NCBI GenBank assembly: GCA_022410635.1 | Contig: JAJVDF010000663.1 | Coordinates: forward strand, 240,979 to 304,978 | Direction: 5' to 3' | From: Tretioscincus oriximinensis | Taxonomy: Eukaryota > Chordata > Lepidosauria > Squamata > Gymnophthalmidae | Length of the DNA: 64,000 nucleotides | In this document: one piece after another, positions 1-14,000 of the stretch | Layout: the number at the start of each line of letters is the position of its first letter | Numbering within the stretch: position 1 is the stretch's first letter | Notes under the pieces: generated by a model | Databases searched by the model: none | Told to the model about the DNA's origin: nothing | What the model saw: the letters and a program-made list of their open reading frames with translations, nothing else | Translations under genes and position numbers: made by a program

Positions 1-363
1 ACATATGTGGGCTTCCTTGTGCAGCTGTCTGGTTACTGTAGGAAGTGTGGAACTAGTACATCATTTCTGTTTTTATTCTACAATTCTCTCACACACAAAG
101 TATAGGTTTTTTGGGAATACTGAAATCGGACAAGATTTTATACATGTCAATTGTGGTAATTAACTAAAAAAAGGGAAGCTAAATGAAAATGAGATTTTTT
201 TTAGCAGTACATTCTTATTCTTTTTGTTAAAGGAATATATCAACTTTAATCACCACACTACTTCTTAACAGCTGAAATAAGAATTTAAAATATTCAGAAA
301 GTCCCATGGAAAAGCAAGTGACGTTTATATATAACAGCTGTATCATTTAAGTGACTGACTGCA
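1..363. other. No gene seen
   Basis: AT-rich non-coding sequence, presumably CEP250 intron. No exon recognised. Confidence 0.6.
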
Positions 364-615
364 GAGCAGTGGCAGCTGGTGCACTTTGAGATTGGGGATG
401 TGGGGGGGCAGGCACAGGACCAGTGCTTTCCTAACATCGCCGAAGCTGGAGAAACCTCCCTTCTTCCAACCTCAGCGATGTTAGGAAAGGGGCTGGGAGG
501 CACATTCAAGCACTTACCAGTCTCTCTTTCAGTCTGCAAGTTGAATGCCAATACAAAATGGCACCTCAACGGAGACAGAGAGGGACTGTAGCCCTTCCCA
601 GGCAGCCCTCCCATT
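364..615. repeat. GC-rich foldback repeat
   Basis: A perfect 15-bp stem pairs 426-440 with 475-489 (CTTTCCTAACATCGC against GCGATGTTAGGAAAG), extended to 21 of 24. Both strands read as mirror-image ORFs, as expected for a foldback. Confidence 0.55.
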
Positions 616-2269
616 GATTCTGGGATCGGCGACCCCTTTTCTCAATTAAAAATACTGCCTGGAGATTTTTTATTTGTTGGCAGTTCCTCTATGAAGGGCT
701 ATGGTTGGGCAATGGTTCCCCATTGTTTTCTATGGAGATTTTATCATTGGTTTTAATCTGAGTGTTCACCAGACCCCACGAACCCAGAGGCAAGTCACCA
801 CTGCTGCAGAGTTATATGAAAAATTAGATAATGCAGGAAGCACCAATTTAAATCTACAGTATTTTCTTTTAAAAAGGAATCATTCCAGAGCCTATTTTCT
901 TTACAAACAAATAGCAGAAATGAAAGATACATGTATATTTTCACCAGGAGCTGAAAACTGTACAGTGTAAGGTGCCTAGTGAGCCTCTAGTGGGAGGCTC
1001 CTATCTTTGCATCTCTGAAAAGAGAAGAGCTATCAGAAGTCCTTCTCCTTGAGTCCTTAACAATAATGTACAGCTGGACTACTTCTGATGGCCATAAGGG
1101 TTATAAAGTTGAATGACTACAGTAAGGGTACATTTGGAAGCTAGTTTTAATTAACAAATAATAAATAATTGCTAGATTTTTGCATGAGTTTCATACTCAC
1201 AAGCATTTTGCATAAATGCAAATTGTACAAGCAGAAAAGTGAGAAGATACTGTTACAATAATGCTCCAGAATTTCCATATTGAAAGTATGCATGTGTTCA
1301 GATAATGTGTAAGAAAAGGTGCTATAAAGGAATAAAGGACCATTGCAAAACAGTAAACTTAGGTCCCAGAGAGAAACTAATTAGCTGTCTGAAGTGAAAC
1401 AAGCAGACACGATTCTTGGGAATTCATCACTAATTCATTACTTCTTTTTGCATAATGTACTGGTTGTAGTTGCTTTCCTGTAAATACGTTTGCATTATTA
1501 TAGCAAATAAATAATTTCTCATCAATAAAATGTAGTGGAGTACTATTAAAAGTAAACTGCGAGCAAAACTTGTGTCTTTTGATTTTCCTGAAATAAATGA
1601 ATAGGCAAACATAAATTTTAGATCATAAAGTATTTCACAATCTTACTTGTAATATAAGATAAACCTGGGCCTACAGGTCAGACACAGTATGCAGTAAATC
1701 ATGCAGTGATTGTCTTTGACATCAGCAGATTCTGTTGTTAATATATTTGGAAGGAACTGATCTGGCAAGTTACAGTAAGTAAAATTTTTCCATTGAAAAT
1801 ACTGTATACATTCTTGTCTCAAATAATTTTAATCTAAAAGAAAAGCCCATTGTTAATAAGCATCTCATTCCTGTTCCAAGACTGACTGGATTTGTCCTCT
1901 TATGAGCAAAAATGGTAATCATAGTGTGCCCAAATATCTGAAGAGTCAGATACAATCCTTCTCTCCTTTCTGGCAAGTCCATGGAAATTGCTGTTATTTT
2001 TCATTAGGATTAAACTTGCTATATTGATTTTTGGATCTCATTCTTTTTACTGTTACTTTTTCAAACTACTTTTTTCACTTCCTGTGGAAATTTAATTTTT
2101 TGTAGATATTGATCTGTTAAAGGAGGAAATTTTATAATGTCTCTGATACCACTGAAAGCTATTTTAAAGCAACTTCTAATAGTTCCAATTTTCTTTTCAA
2201 TAAATGTAAGATTGTTTAAGATCATTAGTTATTTTTTCCTTCCTTAAGAGTCAACTACCAAATAGTCGT
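616..2269. other. No gene seen; presumed CEP250 intron
   Basis: AT-rich. The short open frames lack coiled-coil character or splice borders. A missed small CEP250 exon cannot be excluded. Confidence 0.55.
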
Positions 2270-4160
2270 CTATGTAATCCATGTCCAGTATCTTAAAAAC
2301 ATCCCAAAGCCTCTGGACACATGCCGAGGGCCAGAGCAAATCACTGCAATTGTACTGCACTTTTTTGCTTCAGTTTTCACTGAAGAAGACAGAGGGTATT
2401 TACCCACAACAGATTTAGTCTTCTCAGGAAGAACACCAGAGGAATTAAACTGGATAGAGATAACAATGGAGGAGGTCCTTGCTAGCCTTAATAAGCTGAA
2501 CATTAATAAATCCCCAGGGCCAGACGGCATTCACCCAAGAATTCTTAAAGAACTCAAATGTGAAATTGCTGAACCAATATACTTAATCATTCCTTAAGAT
2601 CANGCACAGTACCAGTAGATTGGANGGTAGCTAACGTAAGACCAATCATCAAAAAAGGATTCCGGGTGATCCCGGAAATTATACATTCATCAGTTTAACA
2701 TCAGTCCCAGGTAAAGTATTGGAAACCATAATTAAGGACAAAATTACTAACAATATGGAAAAGCACGCATTGCTGAATGAAACTNAGCATAGCTTCTGCA
2801 AAGGTAAATCGTGCCTTACTAACTTGTTAGAATTCTTTGAGAGTGTTAACAAACATGTAAATAAAGGGGATCCAGTTGATACTGTCTATCTAGATTTTCA
2901 GAAGGCTTTTGATAAAGTCCCTCATCAAAGGCTCCTAAAAAAGCTCCACACTCACGGTATACGAGGACAGACTTTGTCCTGGATTCGGAACTAGCTAAAA
3001 GATAGAAAACAGAGGGTAGTAATAAATAGACAGTTCTCTGAATGGAAAGAGGTAAGAAATGGGGTACCCCAGGGGTCTGTACTGGGACCTTTGATTTTCA
3101 ATATATTCATAAACGATCTGTATGCTGAGGTAAATAGTGAAGTAGCCAAGTTCGCTGACTACACTAAACTGTTCAGGGTAGTGAAAACTGAAAATGATTG
3201 TAAGGCACTCCAGAGTGATCTATTGAAATTGGGTGAGTGGGCATCAAAGTGCAAATGCACTTCAATTTAAGCAAGTACAAAGTGATGCACATTGGGGCAA
3301 AGAACCCCAACTACTCCTACCACCTGATGGGAACCAAGCTTTCTGTGACCGAGTTAGAAAAGGATCTTGGGGTGTTGGTGGACAATTCAATGAAGATGTC
3401 AACCCAGTGTGCAGCAGCAGCAAAAAGGCAAATTCCATGTTGGGGATAATTANGAAAGGAATCAAAAACAAGTCAGCAAATGTTGTTTTACCTCTTTATA
3501 AATCTGTGGTGAGGCCACATTTGGAATACTGTGTTCAGTTCTGGTCACCACATCTCAAGAGGAATATTATGGAACTAGAGAAGGTGCAGAAAAGGGCAAC
3601 AAGAATGATCAAGGGTCTGGAGCACCTCCCTTACGAAGTCAGGCTGCAACGTCTGGGCCTCTCCAGCCTTGAAAGGCAAGGTTTGAGAGGTGATCTGATT
3701 GAAGTATACAAGATCATGCATGGGATGCATAGGGTGAATAGAGGAAAATGTTTTCTCTATCACACAACACTAGAACCAGAGGGCACTCCTTGAAACTGAT
3801 TGGCAGAAAAGTGAGAACAGACAAAGGAAAGTATTTTTTCACCCAAAGGGTCATCAGCCTATGGAATTTACTTCCTGAAGAGTTGGTAACAGTTTGGATA
3901 GCTTCAAGACAGGATTAGACAGGTTCATGGACACCAAGGGTATAAATGGGTACTAGGATGGATGTCTGGATGGTACCTCCGGGATGAAGCAACAGGCAGG
4001 ACTCCTGAAATACCATTTGCAGGGAGTCATGAACAGGGCATATTTTGCTTTCCTCTGTTCAGGCTGCCCAGGTGCATCTGGTGGGCCTCTGTATGAGACA
4101 GAATGCTGGACTCGATAGGTTCTGGCCCGATCCAGTATGACTCTTCTTATATTGTTATGT
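2270..4160 (+). mobile_element. CR1-type LINE, 5'-truncated, RT domain to 3' tail, inactive
   Basis: Translated pieces show reverse transcriptase hallmarks: NKSPGPDGIHPRILKEL, VYLDFQKAFDKVPHQRLLKK, NGVPQGSVLGPLIFNIFIND, and then KVQKRATRMIKGLEHLPYE. Frames break several times and the catalytic FADD is FADY at about 3151-3162. The 3' part (3780-4160) matches the other tails listed here, ending near CCAGTATGACTCTTCTTAT. It lies about 10 bases from the donor of CEP250 exon 21. Confidence 0.9.
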
Positions 4161-4166
4161 ACTCAC

Positions 4167-5089
4167 CAAGCCTTTTTCTGTTCCAGAACTTGCAGAGCTG
4201 CTTTAAGCTCTGAATTCCGACATTCCACCTCCTCTCTCTGACTCCGCTCTTCCTTCAGTTTTTGTAGTGCAGCATTCTGATTTTCCAGTTCCTTTCGTTT
4301 CATCTGAAGTTCCATTCTTTGGCATTCCAATTCTTCTCGCTGACTCTGAAGATGGGCCTGCAGTTCTATATTCTGATGTTCAACTTTCTCCCTCCAACTC
4401 TGCAACTCTAAAATTCGTTGTTGTGCTTTCTCCCAGTGGTGTTCTGATTCTTCGTGCTGCCTCTGCAGCTGAGTTTTCAGCTGTGCATTCTGATGTTCTG
4501 TCTCTTCTTTGTTGAGTTGAAGGTCAATGTTCTTTAGCTCTGCTTCCCTTGATTTATTTTGCAGCTGCTCATTTTGACACTCTGCATCCTCCAAGTGTCT
4601 CTGGAGTGCAGCATATTGCTGAGACTGCTGATGCTCTGTGTCCTTCAAACATCTCAGTTCCCTTTCCAGAGCTTGAACAGTGGCAAGGTGGTGTTCAATC
4701 ACTTCCTGTTTGCTTTCCAACTCTGTGTTGAGATGTTGCTCTTCTTCCCACTGTCTCTGTAAAGTAGCACACAGTTCTGCATTCCTGACTTCCATCGCTT
4801 CCTTCTGGCTTTGCAACTTGATATTTTCATTTGTTATCTCTTCTCGGTTTTTCTTCTCNGCCTCCATCATCTTCTCCATCTCTTTCTTCTGGCTCTGCAA
4901 CTTAATGTTTTGTTGTGCTAGCTCTTCTTGCTGTTTCCTCCCTGTTTCCAGAATTGTCTGGAGGTGTGCAACTTCCAGCATTTTTTGTGTGTTTAATTCT
5001 TGTAAATCTTTTAAGTGCTGCTCAGCCTGCAGATTCATCAGCTGATGTGAATCTTTTTCTGCCAACAGCTGGAACTCCAAGTCTTGTAT
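4167..5089 (-). CDS. CEP250: CEP250 coding exon 21 (long repetitive coiled-coil exon)
   Basis: 923 nt, residues 1013-1320, leaving two bases at a GTGAGT donor. It starts IQDLEFQLLAEKDSHQL, like human VEDLKSQLVAQDDSQRL. It then becomes highly repetitive, with units of about 14 residues such as NEQLQNKSREAELK, NIDLQLNKEETEHQ and RMELQMKRKELENQ. There is an N at 4859. This is the last CEP250 exon I can see; the next should lie below base 1 or be hidden in 1-2270. Confidence 0.9.
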
Positions 5090-8000
5090 CTAAACGTTGT
5101 CAAGAGAATGTCACGAAAGCAGAAGATATTGTACTAAACATAATTTATATACATACAGAAAGATTAATATATAGGCTTCAAATGCTTTACTTCAAGACAT
5201 GCAGTACTATACAACTTAAACAGCCCTTTTGAGTGCTGTTTTTAGTTTTCCTCATCACTCATACCAAGAATTAATTTCACCTGACAGCTCAGTAAAATAA
5301 ACAAAAAAAACCTTGGATAAATGGAACCAATTTGCCAGCAATTAGTCACATAGAACATCTGAGAACTTCCAAAAATACTGCATTAAACTTTCCTCCAAAC
5401 ATCCAACATTGAACATTTTGCCTTGGGAAAAGCCATACATTGTGACATTGGAGAAAGACAAGGAGACAGTTTTAAGTAAAATCACCTGGCTACGTGAAGC
5501 ATTTTGAAGTTTAAGCAAACAATTGATTTCTTCTTTGAGTAACTTTATTTCTTCACTGTGTTTCTTTTTCAGTGTTTCTACTGCATTCTGGGCATTCTTT
5601 AGCTCAGCTTCTAGACTCTGTACTGTATCCTATGCCAACAGCAGCAACAACACAAAAGGCAAATATGAGAGTATTTATCTGGTGTAAGGTATAGTTGACC
5701 TAACTGTACAAAATAATGTCATAAAAATAGAGAACTAGGATCATCTGATGAATAATAACAAGATGGTAACAATTAAGAAATAAGGCATTAATACTCTTTT
5801 TAACAAAGCATATTAAAATTTGCATATATTTGTTTATTTAAAATAATTTATATCCCGTCCTTTACCATTGGTCCCAGGACAGCTAAGGAAAGATGAAGAT
5901 TTTTTTACAAAAATACACATTAATAAAATTCACATTAATAATAAGGTCCATGCCCTTCCCCCAGTCTGGGCATCTAGTAAGAGGTATTGCAATGCAAGGC
6001 AGTGATCAATAAAGATTTAAAAGAAAAAAGCAGTATCTTGATGTTAAACCAGAACATTTTTCACATTGTTTTACTTTTGTTTTTTTCAGCACCAAAGATA
6101 ATTGGAAAGGAGTTAAATTGACTTGCCTAAAGTCAGGATGGCAACCTTTACTTAATGACACANTTTAAACAAATGAAATCGCAAAATGAAAAGTTTCAAT
6201 GGCAAATGGCTACTCATATTAAAAATCATCATTTTATCCATCTTAACTGCAAAACTCAGTTAGAAAACAGATAAAAAATGGGTAATGTTTGATTTACTTG
6301 GTAAAATTCTGAGTTGCTGTATCATTTCATTAATATTACAAGTAAACATTTTCCTTTGTATGTTTCAGAATTGTAAAAAAATTGTTTGATATTTATTTTG
6401 TTATGGTTTAATTCTTGCATTGTATAGACTTCTGTTATTGTTTTTTTTAAAAAAAATTTACAAACCTGAAATTTATCGATACAAATACAGTGATACCTCG
6501 GTTCTCGAACTCCTTGACTTTCGACCAAATCGGTATTCGACCAGGANATTCGAGAAACTTTTGTCTTGGAATCCGAACAAATATTTGGAACTCGAACTTC
6601 CGAGATGAGCCGAATGGCGTTCATTCGGCCCAGCGCGCCTTGCTTGCGTCATCATTGCGTCGCGCCTTGCCGTTCATTCGGCCCAGCGCGCCTTGCTTGC
6701 GTCATCATTGTGTCGCCCCTTGCTTGCGTCATCATTGCTTCGGTTCTCGAACAATTTGGTTCTCGACCGTCCTCCTGGAACGAATTATGTTCGAGAACCG
6801 AGGTATCACTGTATAATGCATCTTTGCATTATATTGTGTCATTGAAGTTATCTTCTTCTTTCTATCCTTTTATATACCAAGCAGTACTGGATAAATTTAG
6901 AAGCTTCTCTTTAGTTTGCAAAAAACTTCGTTTTTATCCATTTCTGGTCCACTCCAAACTACTTCCAGTCAGCCCTACCTGCTCCTTTTCTTGGTACTTC
7001 TTTACTTCCTGGCGGAGATATTCCACCTGCTGGCAATAATTTTTAAGTTCTTCCTTTGTTTGAAGAAATTCTTTCATCAAAGATTTCCTCTCATTTTCTT
7101 TTTTTAGAAGAACCTATTGGCACAAAGTTTAAGAAGCAGAGAATGTGATAAATTGTAAGTGGAATCTTAAGCAATTTAGAAGCCTTACTGTACTATAATC
7201 AAAAGATGTTGTTAGACTGGTTCCGCATGAAATAGAAGCAGATTTGTTTTCAGAATTAACCACTGAAAATTTCAAGATTGTTTCCACTTGCTGCCTGATG
7301 TATGGGGCGTCCCAAGGAGCCCAGAACATCTCAATCCACAGCCAGCTCTCAAAAGCATCTCATTTGACAGCAGTTGCTGACTCACAATAGGATTAAGGGA
7401 GAATGAAAGGAATAGAGTCAAATAAGGGCTCACCTTTCAACTCCTCCACCTAGAAAGAGGCTACTGCCATTGGCCAGGGAGAGTTCAGGGAGAGATCATC
7501 TGCCACAATCTGCAGATGCACACCCACTACAGGCAATCATAGCCAGAGCAGAGTAAATGCAAATTGTTACTGTGCCTTTGCTAGCTTTTTTTGAGGGAAT
7601 TCCCCTTAAACTTTGTAATGCTGTGTGATCAAGCACATGAACATTCTGTTTTCCATTTGGAGCAAACAGGAAATGGGTGCAGCAAGCAGAGATTGACACA
7701 GGTTTGACACCCATTTTTGCTCTTGGTGAGAACAGGATCTCAAATTTTTTTTAGGAATCGAAGGACCCACTTTAAAGGCCATTTCCCATTCAGATATTTA
7801 TCAAGTCAGCAAAGCAGGAGATTCAGATTAAAATGACATCTAAATATACATTATAGCTAATTTTTCAAAGTCATAATAACTCCAGAAAGGAAGATTATCT
7901 AATTTAGTTCTATATATTTTCGGGAGAAAGGCAACATTAAATGAATGGAGGAACGATAGTAAAACTACAAAGACAAACAAATTGTATCATAAGCAACATC

Positions 8001-11000
8001 ACTAAAGAATAATGCAAGCCAGTTTTACTTCTTGCTTAGCATTTTTAGCCTGAAGCTCTTCTTCCATTTGTGCTTGAATAATGGCGACTTCATGTTGCAG
8101 TTTCTCTAGTTGCTTCTCATACATGCTTTCAGTTTCTGCTTTCTCGCCACATGAACGCTGTAGCATCTGCTCCAGTTCCCTCTGATGGTGTTCTCGTTCA
8201 CCCTCCTGCAAATTAAAAAAAAAGAACATTCCCATTTTTATCACTGAAATAATCTCTACTTGTGTATTTTTATTTGATATTAATTCTACCCTTTGCCTAA
8301 AATTCAGTAAAAAACCCTCAAAAATACTACTAAACAATGAACAAAAATGATAAAACTTACATAACCTGATGGCTAAAATGAAACAGTTATGAATAATAAT
8401 ATATCTCCCAGAATTGTCTTCAGTGTTGCATTGTCTAGTATTGTTGTTGCAAAAAAACTCAACATGAGTGTTAGGTTCTTAGAAAATAGTGCATAGAAAA
8501 AAATGCAGAAATATGAAAACTTCGTGCAAAAATTTGTACAATGCATCAGATAAGTGGGAACAATACAAACTGAATAATGAATGTGTTAGAAGTATTTCAG
8601 GCAAAAATTACTTATACTCANTATCTACCAATACTGATACGATATGTCTATAGCTTATACCCCCAAAACTATCTATCGTGCTTTCAATGCCTTTCTTGNC
8701 GGTCTTCATTTTATGCACTTATATACAAATTAACTGTAACTAAAATCACAGTCCATTCTTACATTTGTAAAATATCTCATTCTATCAGAATAAAATTACC
8801 TCACATTTCAAGTTTGTGACAAACTATTTTTTTATTTATAAATTAATTTTATTTTTTGCTCATTTATTCCCTATTAACTTATATGTATAAAACTCAACCT
8901 CTGATTTATAATAATTCTAGCAAAGGTGCAGCATCTGGGACACTGTGTCATCCACTTGCTAGAAATTATGAATCCCAACTACACACCTATTTCTTTACCT
9001 GATATTATTATACAAGGAAAATTGTCATAATAAATCAGAAAAGTCAGATTGGTTTCTAAGTCTAGTGTCTTTCTACACTTGGTAAGAATGTATCGACAGA
9101 TATAGGAAATAAGAAGTAATATAGGTAAACAAAATTATTTTATCACAAAGAAAAGAATGATGTTTACTCACCAACTCTTTATAGACTCTGTTAATTTCAT
9201 CTTTGTGTATATTTTGACAATGGGCGAGAGCCTCTTGATGTTTCTGCTCTGCTTGTAAGAGCTGCTGTACCTTTTCCTTTTCTTGCTGAAATTTTGACTT
9301 TTCAGCTTCCAGCTCGATGTGAAGACATTTTACCTCCCCTGTAAAAATAGGTATATAGACCTGCTTGGGCAAGATCTTGAGATAAGTATATAGATCTGCT
9401 TGGATGAAATCTACTATTACACCTCAAAATCTCAGAATGGGAGAGTGTTAACAAGACTTGAAAAAGCCTTCTCACTTATACCCTCCATGAAATGAACTAA
9501 CAGAGGGGCAACAGACAATTTTTTCATCCAAGGCTTTTTTTTTAACTTATCCTCCTCCACTATTCTGCATTTTAGGACTGTTTTAAATGTTTTTATTGAT
9601 AGTTTTAAATTAGGTTTTAATTATAATATGTTTTAAATAGTTTAATTCTGTTACCCAAATTAGGATTCCTGGAACTAAGTAATGTTTATGCTTGAATATA
9701 GAATGCCTATTGTACTGTATTTCACTTCATTTGATTACCAACTTTTCTCCATAAAGAAAATCATTTCTATTCCTATTACTTTCTGATATAGCCTACAAAT
9801 TTAGAAAATATCCCACCTTGTAATGCTTCCTTGGCCTGATTAATTGTTTTGATTTTCATTTCCAATTGATTCTGAATAACTTTCAGTTGCGACACATGCC
9901 CCTGAGCCTCAAAAAGGCTTGATTCCAGACCGTCCTTTGTTGATCTACAAATTGTACAGATTGTAAGTACCATTAATGTCTTGTTCCTAATTTGTTTGCT
10001 TCAAGTTTGTTAGATTATATCAATAAGCACATAATAATCACACAATCTGCATATTTTAGGTACTATAGAATAGTTAAAATGTATGTCAGTTTGGTGACAT
10101 GAAAGAGGAGTGTTACTTAATTGCAGCAGTGAAGGATTAAGTTCAGAATCTTAAGATCTACATCTGTTATTAACCTCGACCTTCCTTCTACCAGCTTCAT
10201 ACCTTAGTTCTTCCAGTTGTTCTACCAAGGTCAATTTCTCTCGCTCAGCTGCCCCTAGTTCAATTTCAAATGCAACTTTCTCTTGTATCAGACATTCCTT
10301 TTCTCCAGTTACTTTGGCAAGCATTTCCTCAAGACGACTTGACTCCTGATGAGACTGATCCAGATTAGAAATAGACATTTCATGTTGATGATGAGCCTAG
10401 AAATGAATAAAAGAGAAATAACTATTGTAGTTTTCAAAAGTAACATGAATGACATCTACACGTAAGAGCAGAAGGTTAATATGCTGAAATTTGGTATCTA
10501 TTCAAAAAACCAGTAAGATACTAATATGCCTGACTTAACCTTTATGTAACACGGGAAGAACTTGAATAGTTATAAGTAAATCTGTAGTTTTCTTGGCGAA
10601 GATAGTTTGCCAATGCGTTGTTCTGGATATGTCAAGGAAGGGAATTTGCAACATAGTTGCTTCCTCAACTTTTCAGTCTAAAAACTGGCTGAAAAGATTG
10701 ATTTTGAAAGCATGCTTATATATCATTTCATGATTTAATGCAGAGGTTCTGTTAAACATCATTTTTATTTAAAAAGAAAAAGGATAAAAACTGGGTCACC
10801 TGCCTGTAAAGGCTTATTTGGAAGCAAATTTGAATTTAACCCTCCGTGATTAACCCTTATAAACAAGGTGGACTTCACTCTTAGTTCACTGCAGATATTT
10901 TTCAAATCATTCTCAGTCTTAAGAAGATTGTCCTGAAGAGTACCTGCTGTAATGTTTTTAAAATTTGTTAAAGACAGGCATAAGGGGGGGTGGGGGGTGG

Positions 11001-14000
11001 AGAGAAATCCAACGGTTTGACTTACTATTGGATTGGATCCCAGATTTTAAGTGAAGCTTTGGTCGGATTGCTAGCCCCAAGTTTACAAAGAACTAGTTTC
11101 TCTAGAACCTGGTTTGCTGTTTCTCTATATGATCCTAACAGAGATGTGCCAAACTGCAGTCCAACAAAGACTGAACTGCAATAGTGACACAGACTTATCA
11201 GACTTCTCCTTTGAGACATCTACCCAACTAATGAACAAGGANTGATATCTAGCAGGTAAAGGAAATTTATCTGAAACATGGTTCACAATTAGTAGTTGTT
11301 GTTTGTAGGCAGAACACCACATCATCCTGCAAATAATGTTGTGTGGATGCACACTAACATATACTATAGGTCTGCTGGTAATGGGGCTAAATTAGCAGTG
11401 GATCACGTTTCAGGACAAAGAGTACTCCCCACACCCTCTGGCAGGGACTCNTTATTTAAGAGCCACGTAAAAAAGCTGTTGGTTAAAACACAGGACAGTC
11501 CCATGACTCTGCTGACATTCATGCATCGACAAAGTATAGTTTTATGAATGTCCAAGCTGCTACCAATACTTACTTGGTTCAGCTTCTCAGATAACTCTTT
11601 TTGCTCATTCTTCAGCACTCTTAATTCTTCTTGCAAATTTTCCTGCAAATCCTCAGCTTCTTGTAGGATCTTTTTCAACCGAGTCTTGCTTGCATTGAGC
11701 TCCTCATTTGTTCTCTCAGTCTGGCTAAGTTGCTTTTGAGAAGACACTATTATTTGCTCAAGATGATCCACTTTGTCCAAAAGAGTTTGGTTTTCCTGTT
11801 CCAGCTACACACAAGGAAATGGAAGCAACTGATGAGAAAGGTAATCTTACTCTGAGCAGCCCTCCCTTTACTTTTCTAAACACAATAACATTTTCATATA
11901 TCAGTGCATTTCATACATTCATATTGGTGACTGATCAGCATGTTTTAGAAAGCTGCATTGACATATTGTTCTTACCTTCAAGATAACTTGATTCAAACTC
12001 ACTTTGTCCAGTGCTAGAGCTTCATTAAGAGAACTCATCTTTGTAACTGTGCCATTAAGATCAGCCGTTTCTGTCTTCAGCTTATTGTTTTCTGCAGACA
12101 GCTTTGTAAGCGACTGCTCAACCTTAAAGAATAAAACATCTCTAGGAAGTTGATGGTCAATGGTTTTAATTCAATAATCTAACTTCGAAGGATAGGTATC
12201 TTGCATAAGTTTAGGTATTAATTCAGACAGTACCAATAAGGTTAAATTAATTCTAGTGGCCTGGGTTTGTAATCTTGGATTATGACAGCTCCAATAGAAG
12301 GGCATCACATTACAAGAGTCAAGATTACAAATCAAATCTGTTAAAAAAGGCACTTACTGTGTTATTATCACCTCAGTAGCCCTGCCTCTTAATGGGACAG
12401 GTTTTTCTCCCCATCATTGCCAGGCAGACTTAACAATGCTTTTCTTATTTTGCATCAAGCACTCCTGTCTTCTTGGCTACATTCCCTCAATGCAGAATCA
12501 GATGCTCATGCACAAAATGCAGATCTTGAGACATATATGACGATCATTATGTGTTGTACCTTACGACTCTTGACAAATGTATATTTTCCTTATGTATACT
12601 GAGAGCATATGCACCAAAGACAAATTCCTTGTGTGTCCAATCACACTTGGCCAATAAAGAATTCAATCAATATACATTTTCTTCTACCCATGTTTAACTA
12701 GCAGCTGCAGTTTCTAATGACTACATTTTATTGTAGTTCAGCTGGTCAAAATTCAAGTTAATTCTTCCAATGTCTTCATATACNCATAAGCTGAAAGAAG
12801 AGCATGCCTGTTGAAAGCCCATTCCTGTGACACAGAACCTATATATCATAACATTCAAGTCATATTAAAGACCTTTTCCTACTACAATTCATTATACTCT
12901 TGAAAAAGTCAACAAAAAACAAACTGTCTGAAATGAAATCATAAGAAGTGCTCCATTGCATTGTACCGGTAGTCTCATCCAACTGAGCGGCCAAGCAACC
13001 CCCTAAGTATGCGTACTGCAGAATCTGACATACAGCTTGTTCTGCTTTCAGTCTTACAGATTACAGAAAGTAATCAGATGTATTCAGAGACATCTGTTTC
13101 TTTCTGCCATCAGGCAGTACTATTCTATTTATTGTCTAGATTAGTAAGTTGCCCAATATCACAATATCAGAACAACTAAAATACAGTAATTACCCACAGT
13201 AGATATGCCTTCCCTCTTGTCTCCAGAGAACTATTAAGTGTACCGCTTATAGCTTTAACTGACATGAATTACAATGCTAGGATAGCTGGAAACTGCAGTC
13301 TCCAATCAATTAACAAAAAAAGGGGGGGGGGGACTGGGCCACAGCACAGCTTGTCCAACATTCTGTTTCACAGTGGCCCACCAATTGCACCTGGACATTC
13401 TCAAGTAAAAGGCAGCAAAACCTTTACCTGTTCTCAGCACCCTGGAAATGGGAATTCAGGAATACTGCCTGTTGCTCCACCCCTATGTTGCTCCACCCCA
13501 ACGGCAGTATCAAGTCATCTATCCCAGCAAGTATTGATATATCTGGCTTCCATAAATTTGTATAATCCTATCTTAAATCAAGAAAGGCCAGACAAAATTT
13601 CATAATTTATTCATTAAATGGAATTGACACAAACATTTTCAGTGAATACCACTTTATTCCCAATCAGTTATTTAGTGAACTCTTCCAGTTTGTGAAACTG
13701 CATTGTATTCATCTGACATCTCTCTTCACAATGCATAAAGCTTAACTTTCCATTTGTTCATCTGTTAATGTACCTAATTGCATTACTAAATTATGTTTCT
13801 TTTTTTCAAACAGTCTAGTATCACATGCACAGATTGTTTCAATTCCTTATATTGATAAGGTAGTTGTGAATGTGGTGGGTTGCGGGATTACGAGAATAAT
13901 CCAAAATTATTTCATAATCCAGAATTATTTAATTTTGGAACNAAATTGTCCAAAAAGGGTACAATAAAGCTTTACCAATCAATTGCTGTTTTTTAAGTGA

